Of a DNA stretch of 64,000 nucleotides, positions 44,896 through 54,121 are shown in pieces. The number at the start of each line of letters is the position of its first letter. Position 1 is the stretch's first letter. The DNA is from Hwanghaeella sp965227365 (GTDB taxonomy: Bacteria > Pseudomonadota > Alphaproteobacteria > UBA8366 > Aestuariispiraceae). Made by a program: the position numbers and the translations under genes. Location: the NCBI RefSeq assembly GCF_965227365.1, contig NZ_OZ245754.1, positions 4,898,001 to 4,962,000 on the forward strand. Direction: 5' to 3'. A model generated the notes under the pieces. It searched no databases, was not told where the DNA came from, and was given only the letters and a program-made list of their open reading frames with translations.

Positions 44896-45399
44896 TTAAG
44901 CCGCGGCTTTCTGCAGCATGTCTTCCAGCTTTTCGGCGGCTTCTTCCTCGCCTATGGCTTCTACTGCCGCGAATTCACGGGCCAGCCGGTCCAGCGCCGC
45001 CTGGTAAAGCTGCCGTTCACTATAGGATTGATCCGGTTGGTTGGCGTTCCGGAACAGGTCGCGGACGACTTCCGCGATGGCAACCGGATCGCCGGAATTG
45101 ATCTTGGCTTCGTATTCCTGAGCGCGGCGCGACCACATGGTCCGGCGCACGCGGCTCTTGCCCTTCAGGGTCTTCAACGCGGATTTCATCTGGTCGGGGG
45201 AGGACAGTTTCCGCAGGCCGGAATCGTCCGCCTTCGCCACGGGAACACGCAGGATCATTCGGTCCTTGTCGAATTCGATAACAATCAGCTCAAGGGTCAT
45301 GCCCGCAATTTCCTGCTGCTCGATGCCCGTGACCTTGCCGACGCCATGCGTGGGGTAAACGACATGATCGCCAGCTTGATACTTTGTGCCTTTCGACAT
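44896..45399 (-). CDS. carD: CarD/CdnL family RNA polymerase-binding regulator
   Basis: 167 residues from the ATG at 45399; 23 codons of in-frame upstream sequence are not family-like. The N-terminal RNA polymerase-interacting Tudor-like domain contains GDHVVYPTHGVGKVTGIE, and a helical DNA-binding C-terminal domain holds WSRRAQEYEAKINSGD. CdnL-type proteins stabilise open complexes at rRNA and other housekeeping promoters. It shares strand and neighbourhood with fdxA, a familiar alphaproteobacterial pairing, though a 600-base gap and a terminator separate them here. Confidence 0.93.
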   Translation of the reverse strand: MSKGTKYQAGDHVVYPTHGVGKVTGIEQQEIAGMTLELIVIEFDKDRMILRVPVAKADDSGLRKLSSPDQMKSALKTLKGKSRVRRTMWSRRAQEYEAKINSGDPVAIAEVVRDLFRNANQPDQSYSERQLYQAALDRLAREFAAVEAIGEEEAAEKLEDMLQKAAA

Positions 45400-46001
45400 T
45401 CTTGCCTCAATCCTTGTTTGCAAAATCCACATACCGGAACCGCGACGGCAGTGCCGACACGAAACCAACTTACAAAGGGCTCAAAGCCCATATGGATCAT
45501 TCGAAACGATCCTCGGTCTTCCCGGGCCGGTGTCGTCCGGCTCCCGTATTTGACCGATCCAGAAACTCGCTTGGTTCCCACAAAAACCGGAACCACAGAC
45601 AGGCCGTGACCACAGACAAAAAGGTCCTACACCGCCGCGTCTTATGGACAAGACGCCTCGGACCGGTCCTTCATCATCGGTCGGTTGATCCGCCCGATCT
45701 CCATCCCCGTTTCGATCGTGCAACCGCCTGATCGCAGAAACGTCAGGACTTGCTGAACCAAGGTGATGGTGGCGCTCTCCATGCCATTCGGGGACCGAAT
45801 CGGCCGAAGAAAAACGCCCCGGGCGATCTACGCCAGGGATCTTTCCGCCTACTTTGTTTGATATGTATAACACAAAAAAGGGGCCTTTCCCAGCCCCTTC
45901 ATAGCGCAATGCATTTGTATCATGGACTTACCGCATTGCGGCATTGCCAATTCCGGTCCCTGGGACGGACCGCCAGGGTCCGTCCGGGTTCCGGAAAAGG
46001 G
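45400..46001. other. 602-base gap between carD and fdxA
   Basis: I find no convincing gene in this stretch. It holds the fdxA terminator (45874-45899). It also holds a 7-bp stem with a 6-base loop at 45637-45656 (GCGTCTT/AAGACGC), followed by the palindrome GGACCGGTCC (45660-45669). Open frames here lack ribosome sites and family-like content. A structured carD leader or a small RNA is possible but not shown. Confidence 0.4.
45874..45899 (-). terminator. Intrinsic terminator of fdxA
   Basis: On the minus strand AAGGGGC and GCCCCTT form a 7-bp stem with an 8-base loop, followed by a run of T. It begins about 100 bases past the fdxA stop. This is a textbook rho-independent terminator and isolates fdxA from carD. 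Confidence 0.85.
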
Positions 46002-46340
46002 TCAGTTGCCCTGTCCCGGGGCTTCCGAGAAAAACTGCTCGAACTTGTTCTCAACCTTGGCAAACTCGTCGGCATCGTCCGGCGCATCGCCTTTTACCGT
46101 GATGTTCGGCCATTTTTCCGAATACTCCCGGTTCAGCTCCAGCCATTTTTCGGCCTCACCTTCCGTGTCCGGCAAAATCGCTTCGGCCGGGCATTCCGGT
46201 TCACAGACGCCACAGTCGATGCATTCATCCGGATGGATCACCAGCATGTTCTCGCCTTCATAAAAGCAATCGACAGGGCAGACTTCCACGCAATCCTGAT
46301 ACTTGCACTTGATGCAGGCCTCGGTGACCACATAGGTCAT
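46002..46340 (-). CDS. fdxA: 7Fe ferredoxin (FdxA)
   Basis: 112 residues with the FdxA cysteine pattern: CIKCKYQDCVEVCPVDC at 9-25, binding mixed 3Fe-4S and 4Fe-4S clusters, and CIDCGVCEPEC at 40-50. A long acidic C-terminal tail follows, typical of the alphaproteobacterial protein. GGAGAG precedes the ATG. It carries electrons in the cytosol; the partner is not known. A clear terminator follows. Confidence 0.95.
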   Translation of the reverse strand: MTYVVTEACIKCKYQDCVEVCPVDCFYEGENMLVIHPDECIDCGVCEPECPAEAILPDTEGEAEKWLELNREYSEKWPNITVKGDAPDDADEFAKVENKFEQFFSEAPGQGN

Positions 46341-46520
46341 GCTTCTCTCCTCACTCTACTCCGTCACGACGGCGAAACATCATGCGCGCTGTCGCGGGGG
46401 ACCGTCCAAATTGGCCGACAGGTATATCGCATTCAACTTGCTGGGCAATACCATTTCGCGTTAGGCCGGGTATGACCAGCGCCAAGTGCCGTCAAACGGC
46501 GGTGATCAGAAAGGTGACTC

Positions 46521-47141
46521 ATGGAAGATCCGCGTCGTAGCTCACCGGCTTTTACCCGCAATGCCGAGCCGATCCTGGACGTCCTGGCGCGTCTCTTGCC
46601 GGATGACGGGCTGGTGCTGGAAGTGGCCAGCGGGCCGGGAGAGCATGCAGCCTTTTTCGCCTCCCGCCTCGCGGCGGATCGCACCGTCTGGCAATGGCAG
46701 CCAACCGATCTCGATCCCGATAATCTGACCAGCATCGATGCATATGCGCGGGCGGTGGACCGCGGCGGGCAGATCCTGCTGCCGGCAAAGCGCCTGGATG
46801 CGACGGAGGAAGACTGGCCGGTCGCCCGGGCCGCCGCCATGGTCTGCATCAACATGATCCATATCGCACCCTGGGCCGCCTGCGAGGGATTGTTGCGCGG
46901 CGCCGGAAAAGTGCTGGCACAAGGCGGACCGCTGTATCTCTATGGTCCTTACAAGCGGGAGGGGCGCCATACGGCGCCGTCGAACGAAGCTTTCGACGCC
47001 TCTCTAAGGGCGCGCAATCCCGAATGGGGTGTCCGCGACCTGGACGACGTTTCGGCGCTGGCGGCGGCCAACGGCCTCCGTTTCGAGGAGGCCGTCGATA
47101 TGCCGGCGAACAACCTGTCGGTAATCTTCCGGAAACTATAA
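46521..47141 (+). CDS. DUF938 SAM-dependent methyltransferase-like protein
   Basis: 206 residues with a class I methyltransferase core. Motif I reads VLEVASGPGEHAAFFA at about 33-48, with the acidic residue in QPTDLDPDN after strand 2 near 62. The SPAFTRNAEPILDVLA start and the YGPYKREGRHTAPSNEAFD segment are characteristic of DUF938 proteins. The substrate is unknown. It is convergent with purH, four bases apart. Confidence 0.88.
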   Translation: MEDPRRSSPAFTRNAEPILDVLARLLPDDGLVLEVASGPGEHAAFFASRLAADRTVWQWQPTDLDPDNLTSIDAYARAVDRGGQILLPAKRLDATEEDWPVARAAAMVCINMIHIAPWAACEGLLRGAGKVLAQGGPLYLYGPYKREGRHTAPSNEAFDASLRARNPEWGVRDLDDVSALAAANGLRFEEAVDMPANNLSVIFRKL

Positions 47142-47145
47142 CGGC

Positions 47146-48699
47146 TTAGTGCCGGAAATGGCGCATGCCCGTGAAGACCATGGCAATACCGGCTTCGTCG
47201 GCCGCCTTGATCACTTCTTCATCCCGCATTGAACCGCCCGGCTGAATTGCCGCGGTGGCGCCGGCTTCAATGGCGGAGAGCAATCCGTCTGCGAAGGGGA
47301 AGAAGGCGTCGCTTGCCACCACGGAATTCTGCGTTCCCTGCTGCTGCTCCGACTTGATGGCGGCGATGCGCGCGGAATCGACCCGGCTCATCTGCCCCGC
47401 ACCGATGCCGACTGTCGCATTGTCGCGGACATAGACGATGGCATTGCTCTTCACATGTTTGCAGACATGCCAGGCGAACATCATGTCGCGCCATTCGTCT
47501 TCCGTCGGCTCGCGTTTGGTGACGACCTTGCATTCCTCTCGTTGGACGTGGCCATGATCTGCCGTCTGGGCCAGGAAGCCGCCCGAAATCGTGCGTAACA
47601 CGTTTTGCTCGGAGGTTGCCTTCGGCATTTCCCCGGTGACGAGGACGCGCAGGTTCTTCTTCTCCGCCAGGATGACAAGCGCCTCGTCCTCGACCGCGGG
47701 GGCGATGATCACCTCCAGGAAAAGGTCCGTCATCTTTTTTGCCAGGGCCGCGTCGATCGGACGATTGACGGCGACGACGCCGCCGAAAGCCGAGACCGGA
47801 TCGCAGGCAAGCGCCTTGTCCCAGGCGTCGGCCAGGGTATCCGCCGTGGCGACGCCACAGGGATTGGCGTGCTTGACGATGACGATGACCGGTTCTTCGA
47901 ATTCGGCGGCGGCCATAAGCGCGGCATCGCCGTCGTTATAGTTGTTGTAGCTCAACTCCTTGCCCTGCAACTGCTCGGCGGTTGCGATGCCCGGCTCGTA
48001 GGGCGTGCGCCGGTAGACGGCGGCTTTCTGATGCGGGTTCTCGCCATAGCGCAGTTCCTGCTGACGGCGGCCCGACAACGTCGACCTTTTCGGCCACAGG
48101 GTTCCCTGCTGACGCGCCAGCCAGTCGGAGATCGTGGCGTCATAGGAAGAAGTCCGCGCATAGGCTTCCCGGGCCAGCCAGGCGCGCAATTCCGAGCTGA
48201 CGGCGCCGTTGTTTTCGTCCATGTCCTGGACCACGGATTCGTACTCGCCGGGGTCGGTGACGACGGAGACGTAAGCGTGGTTCTTCGCCGCGGCGCGAAT
48301 CATGGCCGGGCCCCCGATATCGATATTCTCGATACAGGTCGCATAATCGGCGCCCGATGCGATGGTCTCGGCGAAGGGGTAGAGGTTCACCACCACCATG
48401 TCGATGGGGTCGATGCTGTGTCCTTCCATCGCGGTCCGGTGTTTCGGGTCATCCCGATTCGCCAGGATGCCGCCGTGGATCATCGGATGCAGGGTTTTGA
48501 CCCGGCCATCGAGTATTTCCGGGAAACCGGTATGGGCGGACACTTCGGTGACGGCCAACCCGGCCTCCTTCAAGGCTTTCGCCGTGCCGCCGGTGGACAG
48601 CAATCGAACCTTGTGCCGGGCCAGCGCTGTCGCGAATTCGATCAATCCGGTCTTGTCCGACACGGAAATCAGCGCGCGCGCAATGGGTTTTTCGGCCAT
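47146..48699 (-). CDS. purH: Bifunctional AICAR formyltransferase/IMP cyclohydrolase
   Basis: 517 residues from the ATG at 48699, with AGGAGAG upstream; the in-frame TTG just before it is not needed. The N-terminal IMP cyclohydrolase domain has SDKTGL and STGGTAKALKEAG. The C-terminal AICAR transformylase has the KHANPCGVA motif near 262 with its catalytic Lys-His. It performs the last two steps of purine synthesis. In related genomes purH often neighbours a heparinase-like gene; here 7 kb of polysaccharide genes lie between them. Confidence 0.96.
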   Translation of the reverse strand: MAEKPIARALISVSDKTGLIEFATALARHKVRLLSTGGTAKALKEAGLAVTEVSAHTGFPEILDGRVKTLHPMIHGGILANRDDPKHRTAMEGHSIDPIDMVVVNLYPFAETIASGADYATCIENIDIGGPAMIRAAAKNHAYVSVVTDPGEYESVVQDMDENNGAVSSELRAWLAREAYARTSSYDATISDWLARQQGTLWPKRSTLSGRRQQELRYGENPHQKAAVYRRTPYEPGIATAEQLQGKELSYNNYNDGDAALMAAAEFEEPVIVIVKHANPCGVATADTLADAWDKALACDPVSAFGGVVAVNRPIDAALAKKMTDLFLEVIIAPAVEDEALVILAEKKNLRVLVTGEMPKATSEQNVLRTISGGFLAQTADHGHVQREECKVVTKREPTEDEWRDMMFAWHVCKHVKSNAIVYVRDNATVGIGAGQMSRVDSARIAAIKSEQQQGTQNSVVASDAFFPFADGLLSAIEAGATAAIQPGGSMRDEEVIKAADEAGIAMVFTGMRHFRH

Positions 48700-48877
48700 C
48701 AATCTCTCCTACGTTCTGCCGTCAAAGGGCTTAAGCGGGCTTGATACTGGTTCCCGCCGTTAGGTCAATGCCGGGAAGAAACAATCTGCGTCAAAGGGTG
48801 CCCGTATGTCGGCGTTTCGCTACCTCGATAGGAACTGCCAAGCGATGTCCCAAAAAACAGCGTCGAAATCGGGGCGC

Positions 48878-50848
48878 CTAGCGGGCGGCATGGCGGTCGG
48901 CCGTTTCGGCATCGCCATGGCTCTGTTCCGCCAACAGCGACGCGACGCCTGTATCGGGCTTGTATTCGGGCACCAATTGACACAGCAACCGCAAGGCCGT
49001 TGCACGATCCCGATCGTCAGCAAGGTCGCGCAAGCGGTCCAGATCCCCGGACAGGGATTCCAATTGACCGACCCTTGGCGCCGCGAGCGTCATGCCCGTG
49101 GTGTCGCCTTCGATCCTTTCCTCCTGGTCGTGGAACAATTCCTCGAACAGTTTTTCGCCCGGCCGGAGATTCGTGAACTCGATCGCGATGTCCTTGCCCG
49201 GCTCCAGCCCCGCCAGCTGGATCATCCTATTGGCCAGATCCAGGATCTTTACCGGTTCCCCCATATCGAGCACGAAAATCTTGCCGCGCGTCTGGTCTGC
49301 GTCGCGCAGGGCGGTTGTTGCGGCCTGAAGTACCAGTTCGACGGCCTCGCGCACCGTCATGAAATAGCGCTTCATCTCCGGATGGGTGACGGTCAGAGGT
49401 CCGCCGCGCTGCAGTTGCTTCTGAAAAAGCGGCACGACCGACCCCGTCGATCCGAGCACGTTTCCGAAGCGGACGGCGACGAAACGGGTATCGCCGTTTC
49501 CGGTCCGCCGCCCGATCGCGTCCATCGCCTGGATATAGGCTTCGGCAAGGCGTTTGGTGGCCCCCATCACGTTGGTCGGGTTCACCGCCTTGTCGGTGGA
49601 AATTTGAACCATGCATCGCACACCCGCCGCCCGGCAGGCATCGGCGACGATCCGGCTGCCCATGACATTGGTCAGGATCCCTTCCAGCGGATTGGCTTCG
49701 ACCATGGGCACGTGTTTCAGGGCGGCGGCATGAAAAACGATCTCGGGCCTTTCCTGCTCGAACGCGGTGCGGATCCGGCCGGGATCCCTGACATTGCCCA
49801 GGATGGTCGCGCGATCGACGGTCGGAAAATCGGTGCTCAATTCCTGATCGATTTCGTAGAGATGGAATTCCGAGTTATCGAGCATCGCAAGGCGGGCAGG
49901 GCCCAGGGCCGCGATCTGCCGCGTCAATTCGGAGCCGATTGTCCCGCCTGCGCCGGTGACCAAGACCCGTTTTCCGCGGACCATGGCGTCGATCGCCGGA
50001 CGGTCGAGCGCATTCTGCGGCCGGCCGAGCAGATCCTCGACATCGATGGGCCGGATGCGAATGCCGCCATCGCCGCCTTCCGAACGCAATTCGCTCAATT
50101 TCGGCAGGCGGGCGACGGTCATGCCATGGTCGGAGGCCAGGTCCTGCAATTCCCGAACCGCGGATCCGGTGATCTTGTCGGTGGTGATGACTAGACGTTG
50201 GGGTTTGGGATTGAAGGCCTTCTCGGTCAGCATCTTGCGCAGCGTCTCGATGTTGCCCTGAACGGTCGTGCCGTGGATGGCGCGCCCGACGCGCGACCCC
50301 TTCTGATCGAAGATGGCAAGCACGCGATAGGCGGCATTCCGGGTGCGCTTCATGTCCCGGAGAAACAGTTCGGCCGCATCGCCGGCTCCGATCAGAATGA
50401 TCGGCACGGCGTTGCCGCTGGCCGCAAGGGCCATGCGGTCCAGGCGGCGGTCCTTCAGAATGCGATAAATGAAGCGCGGCCCGCCCAACATCGCGATGAG
50501 CAGGAACCACTGAATGATGGGTACGCTGCGCGGGAAGTGTTCCAGCCGGGCGATCAGAAACAGAACCGGCACCAGGATCAGGATCGCGATGGTAACCGAC
50601 CGCGTGATCGCAACCATGTCGTGGACCGAAGCATAGGCCCAGACGCCCTGATACATCTTGCCGAGTTGAAACACGACGGCGGCGATGGCGACGAAGGTGA
50701 CCGTTGCGCCAAAAAGCAGATTGTCCGCGTAGAAGTCAAAATCCTGCCCGGTGCGCAGCCATAGGGCCAGGGGAACGGATGCCCCTGCCATGACCAGGTC
50801 ATGCAGATATGCAAAGCGCGCGCGCTGATGATGGGGCAGCAGTTTCAT
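48878..50848 (-). CDS. Membrane-anchored NDP-sugar epimerase/dehydratase (CapD/WbpM/PglF family)
   Basis: 656 residues from the ATG at 50848. The frame stays open a further 114 codons, but that part is shadow over the preceding epimerase gene. Four or five N-terminal membrane helices are followed by a CoA-binding-like Rossmann region with IGAGDAAELFLRD near 145 and then the main SDR domain with VTGAGGTIGSELTRQ near 290. The catalytic segment is STDKAVNPTNVMGATKR near 420, without the usual YxxxK. Members act as UDP-GlcNAc 4,6-dehydratases making precursors of deoxy- or diamino-sugars for surface polysaccharide. The reaction here is inferred from family. Confidence 0.9.
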   Translation of the reverse strand: MKLLPHHQRARFAYLHDLVMAGASVPLALWLRTGQDFDFYADNLLFGATVTFVAIAAVVFQLGKMYQGVWAYASVHDMVAITRSVTIAILILVPVLFLIARLEHFPRSVPIIQWFLLIAMLGGPRFIYRILKDRRLDRMALAASGNAVPIILIGAGDAAELFLRDMKRTRNAAYRVLAIFDQKGSRVGRAIHGTTVQGNIETLRKMLTEKAFNPKPQRLVITTDKITGSAVRELQDLASDHGMTVARLPKLSELRSEGGDGGIRIRPIDVEDLLGRPQNALDRPAIDAMVRGKRVLVTGAGGTIGSELTRQIAALGPARLAMLDNSEFHLYEIDQELSTDFPTVDRATILGNVRDPGRIRTAFEQERPEIVFHAAALKHVPMVEANPLEGILTNVMGSRIVADACRAAGVRCMVQISTDKAVNPTNVMGATKRLAEAYIQAMDAIGRRTGNGDTRFVAVRFGNVLGSTGSVVPLFQKQLQRGGPLTVTHPEMKRYFMTVREAVELVLQAATTALRDADQTRGKIFVLDMGEPVKILDLANRMIQLAGLEPGKDIAIEFTNLRPGEKLFEELFHDQEERIEGDTTGMTLAAPRVGQLESLSGDLDRLRDLADDRDRATALRLLCQLVPEYKPDTGVASLLAEQSHGDAETADRHAAR

Positions 50849-50889
50849 GGTCTGTTCATACTGAGCCCCGCGTGGCGCGGCAAGCAGCC

Positions 50890-51804
50890 TCAATACCCAC
50901 GGTTCCGCCCCATACCTGTCCCAGTGCGGTACGATGCAGCGGTTTCCGCCAATCCCTCTGCCAAGGTCTGTGGCGGCGACCACCCGGGCGGCCAGCCTGA
51001 AAAGGTCAGGTCGCCGGTCAGTCGATCGATTGCGGCTTTCCGGCCGGTGACCGCGCCGAGGGCTTTCAGCAGGCAGACCGGGACAGGCAGCAGTATCGGA
51101 CGCTTTCCCAATGCCGTGCCGATCGCAAGGACGAGATCCGGTGTGGACACCGGTTGCGCATCGGTCGGGCAATAGATGCCGGGACGGCAATCCAGTGAGT
51201 GAATCAAGGCATCGCTCAAGTTTTTCAGCGAAATCAGGCTGCGCCTGTTGCGGACCATGCCCAGCGGCAGCGGTATTCCCCGGTCCACGGCTTTCAGCAG
51301 GGCCAGGAAATTCGCCTTCACGCCGGGCCCGTAGACGAGAGGTGGCCGCAGGATGACACTGTCGACGGACGGCGCCCGCGCCAGCAGTCCTTCTTCCGCC
51401 GCAAGTTTGCTGCGGCCGTAGGGATCGGTCGGCACCGGCGGCGAGGACGGATTCAGGTCGAGGCCCTGTTCCCCCATCGCCTTGACCGAACTGACATAGA
51501 CGAAGCGGCGTATCCCCGCTTCGATAGCCTGGTCTGCCAGAGCCAGTGTCGCGTCCCGGTTGACCCGATCATAGGCAGCGTCCGGGTTGTCTTCTTCTTC
51601 CCGCATGACATGGGCGCGGCCGGCCAGATGAATGATGCCGATGGTATCTTCGTGCAGGAAGGGGCGCCAATCGGTGTCGGGCCCCAATGGGCCGGTTTCG
51701 GCACGCCCGACCGCATCGACCATGAAACCGCGGCCGCGTAGCAATGGGGCGAGATAGGTTCCGACGAACCCTGTGGCCCCGGTCAGGAGGATACGACCGG
51801 CCAT
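50890..51804 (-). CDS. NAD-dependent epimerase/dehydratase (sugar nucleotide)
   Basis: A 304-residue extended SDR protein. NAD site LLTGATGFVGTYLAP near residues 6-20, catalytic YGRSK near 134. WbpV/GalE-like proteins of this kind commonly pair with the downstream membrane glycosyltransferase in O-antigen clusters, where they reduce the 4-keto sugar. The ATG at 51804 lies inside the end of the glycosyltransferase gene (22-base overlap); a GTG at 51816 is an alternative. The product sugar is not determined. Confidence 0.85.
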   Translation of the reverse strand: MAGRILLTGATGFVGTYLAPLLRGRGFMVDAVGRAETGPLGPDTDWRPFLHEDTIGIIHLAGRAHVMREEEDNPDAAYDRVNRDATLALADQAIEAGIRRFVYVSSVKAMGEQGLDLNPSSPPVPTDPYGRSKLAAEEGLLARAPSVDSVILRPPLVYGPGVKANFLALLKAVDRGIPLPLGMVRNRRSLISLKNLSDALIHSLDCRPGIYCPTDAQPVSTPDLVLAIGTALGKRPILLPVPVCLLKALGAVTGRKAAIDRLTGDLTFSGWPPGWSPPQTLAEGLAETAASYRTGTGMGRNRGY

Positions 51805-52793
51805 TTTACCATCCACAGCAGAAGCAGAGCGGTCGTCACGATCGCGCCAACCAGACAGGGAACTGGATAACTCGTCGCGAAAAAGGCAAGGGCGACCAGG
51901 ATGGTGTTCGCGACCAGGATCGCGGTGCTCACTTGGGCATGACTAAAGCCCCTTTGCACGGCGCGTTGATAGAAATGCTCCTTGTGCGCCCGCCAGACGG
52001 CCTCTCCGCGCAGGGCCCGCCGCGACAAGGTGATACCCGCATCGGTCAAATAATATAGCGGGAGGATCAGCGCAGGGGCCCAAGCACCCCGCGCCGCAAG
52101 GCCCAGCAGCAGGGCCCCCAATAGGAAGCCGATGGGTATGCTGCCGACATCGCCGAGAAAAATTCGTGCCGGGTGCCAATTCCATACCGCGAAACCTGCC
52201 GCCGCCGCCAGAATCACCAACGCATAAGGCCCGTCATCGGCCGACAATCCGGTATCCAGCCGCAAATAAGCGATCAAACTAAGGCCGAGTGCGATCGCAC
52301 CCGCTTCGACGGCGGAAATACCGTCGATACCGTCCATGAAATTGAAGAAGTTCAGGAAACCGAGCCACAGCAGAGCGGATACGAAAAGATCCGCCCAGTG
52401 AGGCAGAAATCCTTGAAAAACCAATCCCTGACCGGTCAGCCAGACCAGTCCGACGGCGACCGCGACCGACTGAATCCCAAGCCGCAACCCGGCCGACAGC
52501 GAATGTACATCATCGCGCCAGGAAACCAGGACCAAGAGGAGCGCCGCGCCGATCAGAAAGACGGTGCCGGCGACGGGGGTGAGGAATTGGATCACGGCCC
52601 AGGCGACAATAACGCTGGCTGAAACGGCCAACCCGCCACCGCGGGGCGTCGGCGTGCTGTGACTGGACCGGTGAACGGGATGGTCCAGGATCGCCTTGCG
52701 TGTCAGATAGCCGATCAGCATCCGCACGCCGGCACAACTGGCGACGAAGGCGGCTATGCCCAGGATGGCGTCGGGGAGATAAGCGGTCGACAT
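51783..52793 (-). CDS. WecA/MraY-family undecaprenyl-phosphate glycosyl-1-phosphate transferase
   Basis: 336 residues with about ten membrane helices. The Asp-rich catalytic loops are visible: DDVHSLSAGLRLG near 93, FNFMDGIDGISAVEAG near 150 and FLGDVGSIPIGF near 213. HKEHFYQRAVQRG near 282 matches the conserved cytosolic His motif. It loads a sugar-phosphate on the lipid carrier to begin a surface polysaccharide. It lies 87 bases after the NusG-like gene, and its tail overlaps the epimerase start. Confidence 0.9.
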   Translation of the reverse strand: MSTAYLPDAILGIAAFVASCAGVRMLIGYLTRKAILDHPVHRSSHSTPTPRGGGLAVSASVIVAWAVIQFLTPVAGTVFLIGAALLLVLVSWRDDVHSLSAGLRLGIQSVAVAVGLVWLTGQGLVFQGFLPHWADLFVSALLWLGFLNFFNFMDGIDGISAVEAGAIALGLSLIAYLRLDTGLSADDGPYALVILAAAAGFAVWNWHPARIFLGDVGSIPIGFLLGALLLGLAARGAWAPALILPLYYLTDAGITLSRRALRGEAVWRAHKEHFYQRAVQRGFSHAQVSTAILVANTILVALAFFATSYPVPCLVGAIVTTALLLLWMVKWPVVSS

Positions 52794-52880
52794 GGCCTGC
52801 TTATAGCCTGCGTCGCGGGGCCGGACCAGAATCGAAACCGCGTTTGCGGAAGCCCGTGAGTAACGGGCCGGAATAGGCTA

Positions 52881-53384
52881 TCAGGCCACTTTCCGAACGC
52901 AATCCGACTCGATCGCGACAGAGAGATCGCGACCCAGTAGGTTGAGCAGAACCACGACACGTTCCTTGTCGGACCGGCATTTGAAGATACCGGTACGGTC
53001 GCTGAACGCGCCATGGGTGATCTCGACCGCCTCGCCCGGTTTGAAGGATACGATATCGGCCAAGGGCACGATCCCGTCTTCGCGCTCGCGCTGCCGGATC
53101 TCGTCAATTACGGCGTCGTCGACATGTGCCGGGCGGTCGCCGAATGAGATCAGCCGGCTGACGCCATAGGTGCTGTTGACCGCGCGCCATGGCGCGTTGT
53201 CCAGGTCCAACTGAACGAAGATATAGCGCGGGAACAAAGGAACGGTGACGGTGGAAAGGCCGCGGGCGTTGCGTCTGCGCATCTGTGCGCGGGGCAGATA
53301 GGCGCGAAAGCCCTGGCGTTCGAGGTTTCCTTCCGCCAGTCGCTCAGCCCCCGCTTTGGTGTGTGCTACATACCAGCGTTTCAT
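52881..53384 (-). CDS. NusG-paralogue antiterminator (RfaH/LoaP type)
   Basis: 167 residues. The N-terminal NGN domain (MKRWYVAHTKAGAERLAEGNL ... PLFPRYIFVQLD) and C-terminal KOW segment (FKPGEAVEITHG AFSDRTGIF) match specialised NusG homologues. These are recruited to long polysaccharide operons to prevent premature termination. Encoded as the first or second gene of this cassette, it should act on that operon. GGAGAGG precedes the ATG, which overlaps the regulator's stop as ATGA. The housekeeping nusG must lie elsewhere. Confidence 0.9.
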   Translation of the reverse strand: MKRWYVAHTKAGAERLAEGNLERQGFRAYLPRAQMRRRNARGLSTVTVPLFPRYIFVQLDLDNAPWRAVNSTYGVSRLISFGDRPAHVDDAVIDEIRQREREDGIVPLADIVSFKPGEAVEITHGAFSDRTGIFKCRSDKERVVVLLNLLGRDLSVAIESDCVRKVA

Positions 53385-54061
53385 CGAAGCCTCTCCGGAT
53401 CCGACATTGCATCGGGTCCTGGTTGCTTTTCGTCTTTATCGCTGATTCGCAGCAGGGGAACATGCAGAACGGGTACGTCCGGATGCTCCCTGCGCAATTT
53501 GTCGTACCGTCCCTGCGGGTCTTTCAGGGTCGTGACCAACAAGGCGTCTACAGGACCGAGCTTCTCCACGGAAGCGAAAACCGGGTTGCCTGCGAACCGT
53601 TCGATTCTGACAGTCGAATCGACGATCCCGGCCAGTTCCACCGTCGAATCGAGGGCGGATAGGGCAACGATTTCAGCCAGATCGCTGACGCCGACCAAGC
53701 CAATTCTTTTCACGCCGGTATGTTCGCAATTCTGCAGCAGATCGGCGCATTGGACCTTGGCGCGGCGGAAGAACTGGAAGGACGATGTGAGGTATTCCGA
53801 CGTCAGGCGCGACTTCTCTGCGAAGCCCTGAGGCGTCAGATAATATGCGTAGCGGTTGGAGGGAACCTGTTGGACCTTGATCAGACCCTTCCGGACGCAG
53901 CGTTTCAGATAGGCATTCGCCAAGCCCAGCGCGATGCCCAGGTCGCCGGCGATGCTTCGTTGCGTAAGCTTGCTGTTCTCTTCGACGGCGTTGAGGATGC
54001 CGAGCGTTATTTCGCCCTCGCTGTCATCCATCGCAACGCTGCGGGAAGCTTGGTCGCTCAT
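53381..54061 (-). CDS. Winged-helix regulator with C-terminal nucleotide/sugar-binding-like domain
   Basis: 226 residues from the ATG at 54061; a GTG at 54127 is in frame, but the predicted transcript start coincides with it, and it lies within a palindrome, so a later start is preferred. An ATG at 54031 is also possible. A winged helix (about residues 15-75, with TQRSIAGDLGIALGLANAYLKRCVRKGLI) is followed by a Rossmann-like region including VKRIGLVGVSDLAEIVAL. Regulators of this layout are known upstream of polysaccharide cassettes. It is coupled to the NusG-like gene and probably represses its own promoter via the tandem sites at 54122-54158. Confidence 0.82.
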   Translation of the reverse strand: MSDQASRSVAMDDSEGEITLGILNAVEENSKLTQRSIAGDLGIALGLANAYLKRCVRKGLIKVQQVPSNRYAYYLTPQGFAEKSRLTSEYLTSSFQFFRRAKVQCADLLQNCEHTGVKRIGLVGVSDLAEIVALSALDSTVELAGIVDSTVRIERFAGNPVFASVEKLGPVDALLVTTLKDPQGRYDKLRREHPDVPVLHVPLLRISDKDEKQPGPDAMSDPERLR

Positions 54062-54121
54062 CGGTATCCGGTATTTCGCTATTTCGCCGGGCGACGGTTG
54101 CCCGTCCGGCGGAGGAGTTGC

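Noticed and set aside
50849..51190. 114-codon N-terminal extension of the NDP-sugar dehydratase frame
   Set aside because: The extension is Arg/Pro-rich and lies wholly within the upstream epimerase gene; the family start begins at the ATG at 50848.
52852..52868. Hairpin GCCCGT/ACGGGC as terminator of the NusG-like gene
   Set aside because: Only a 6-bp stem, no T-run, and the next gene on the strand appears to be in the same operon.
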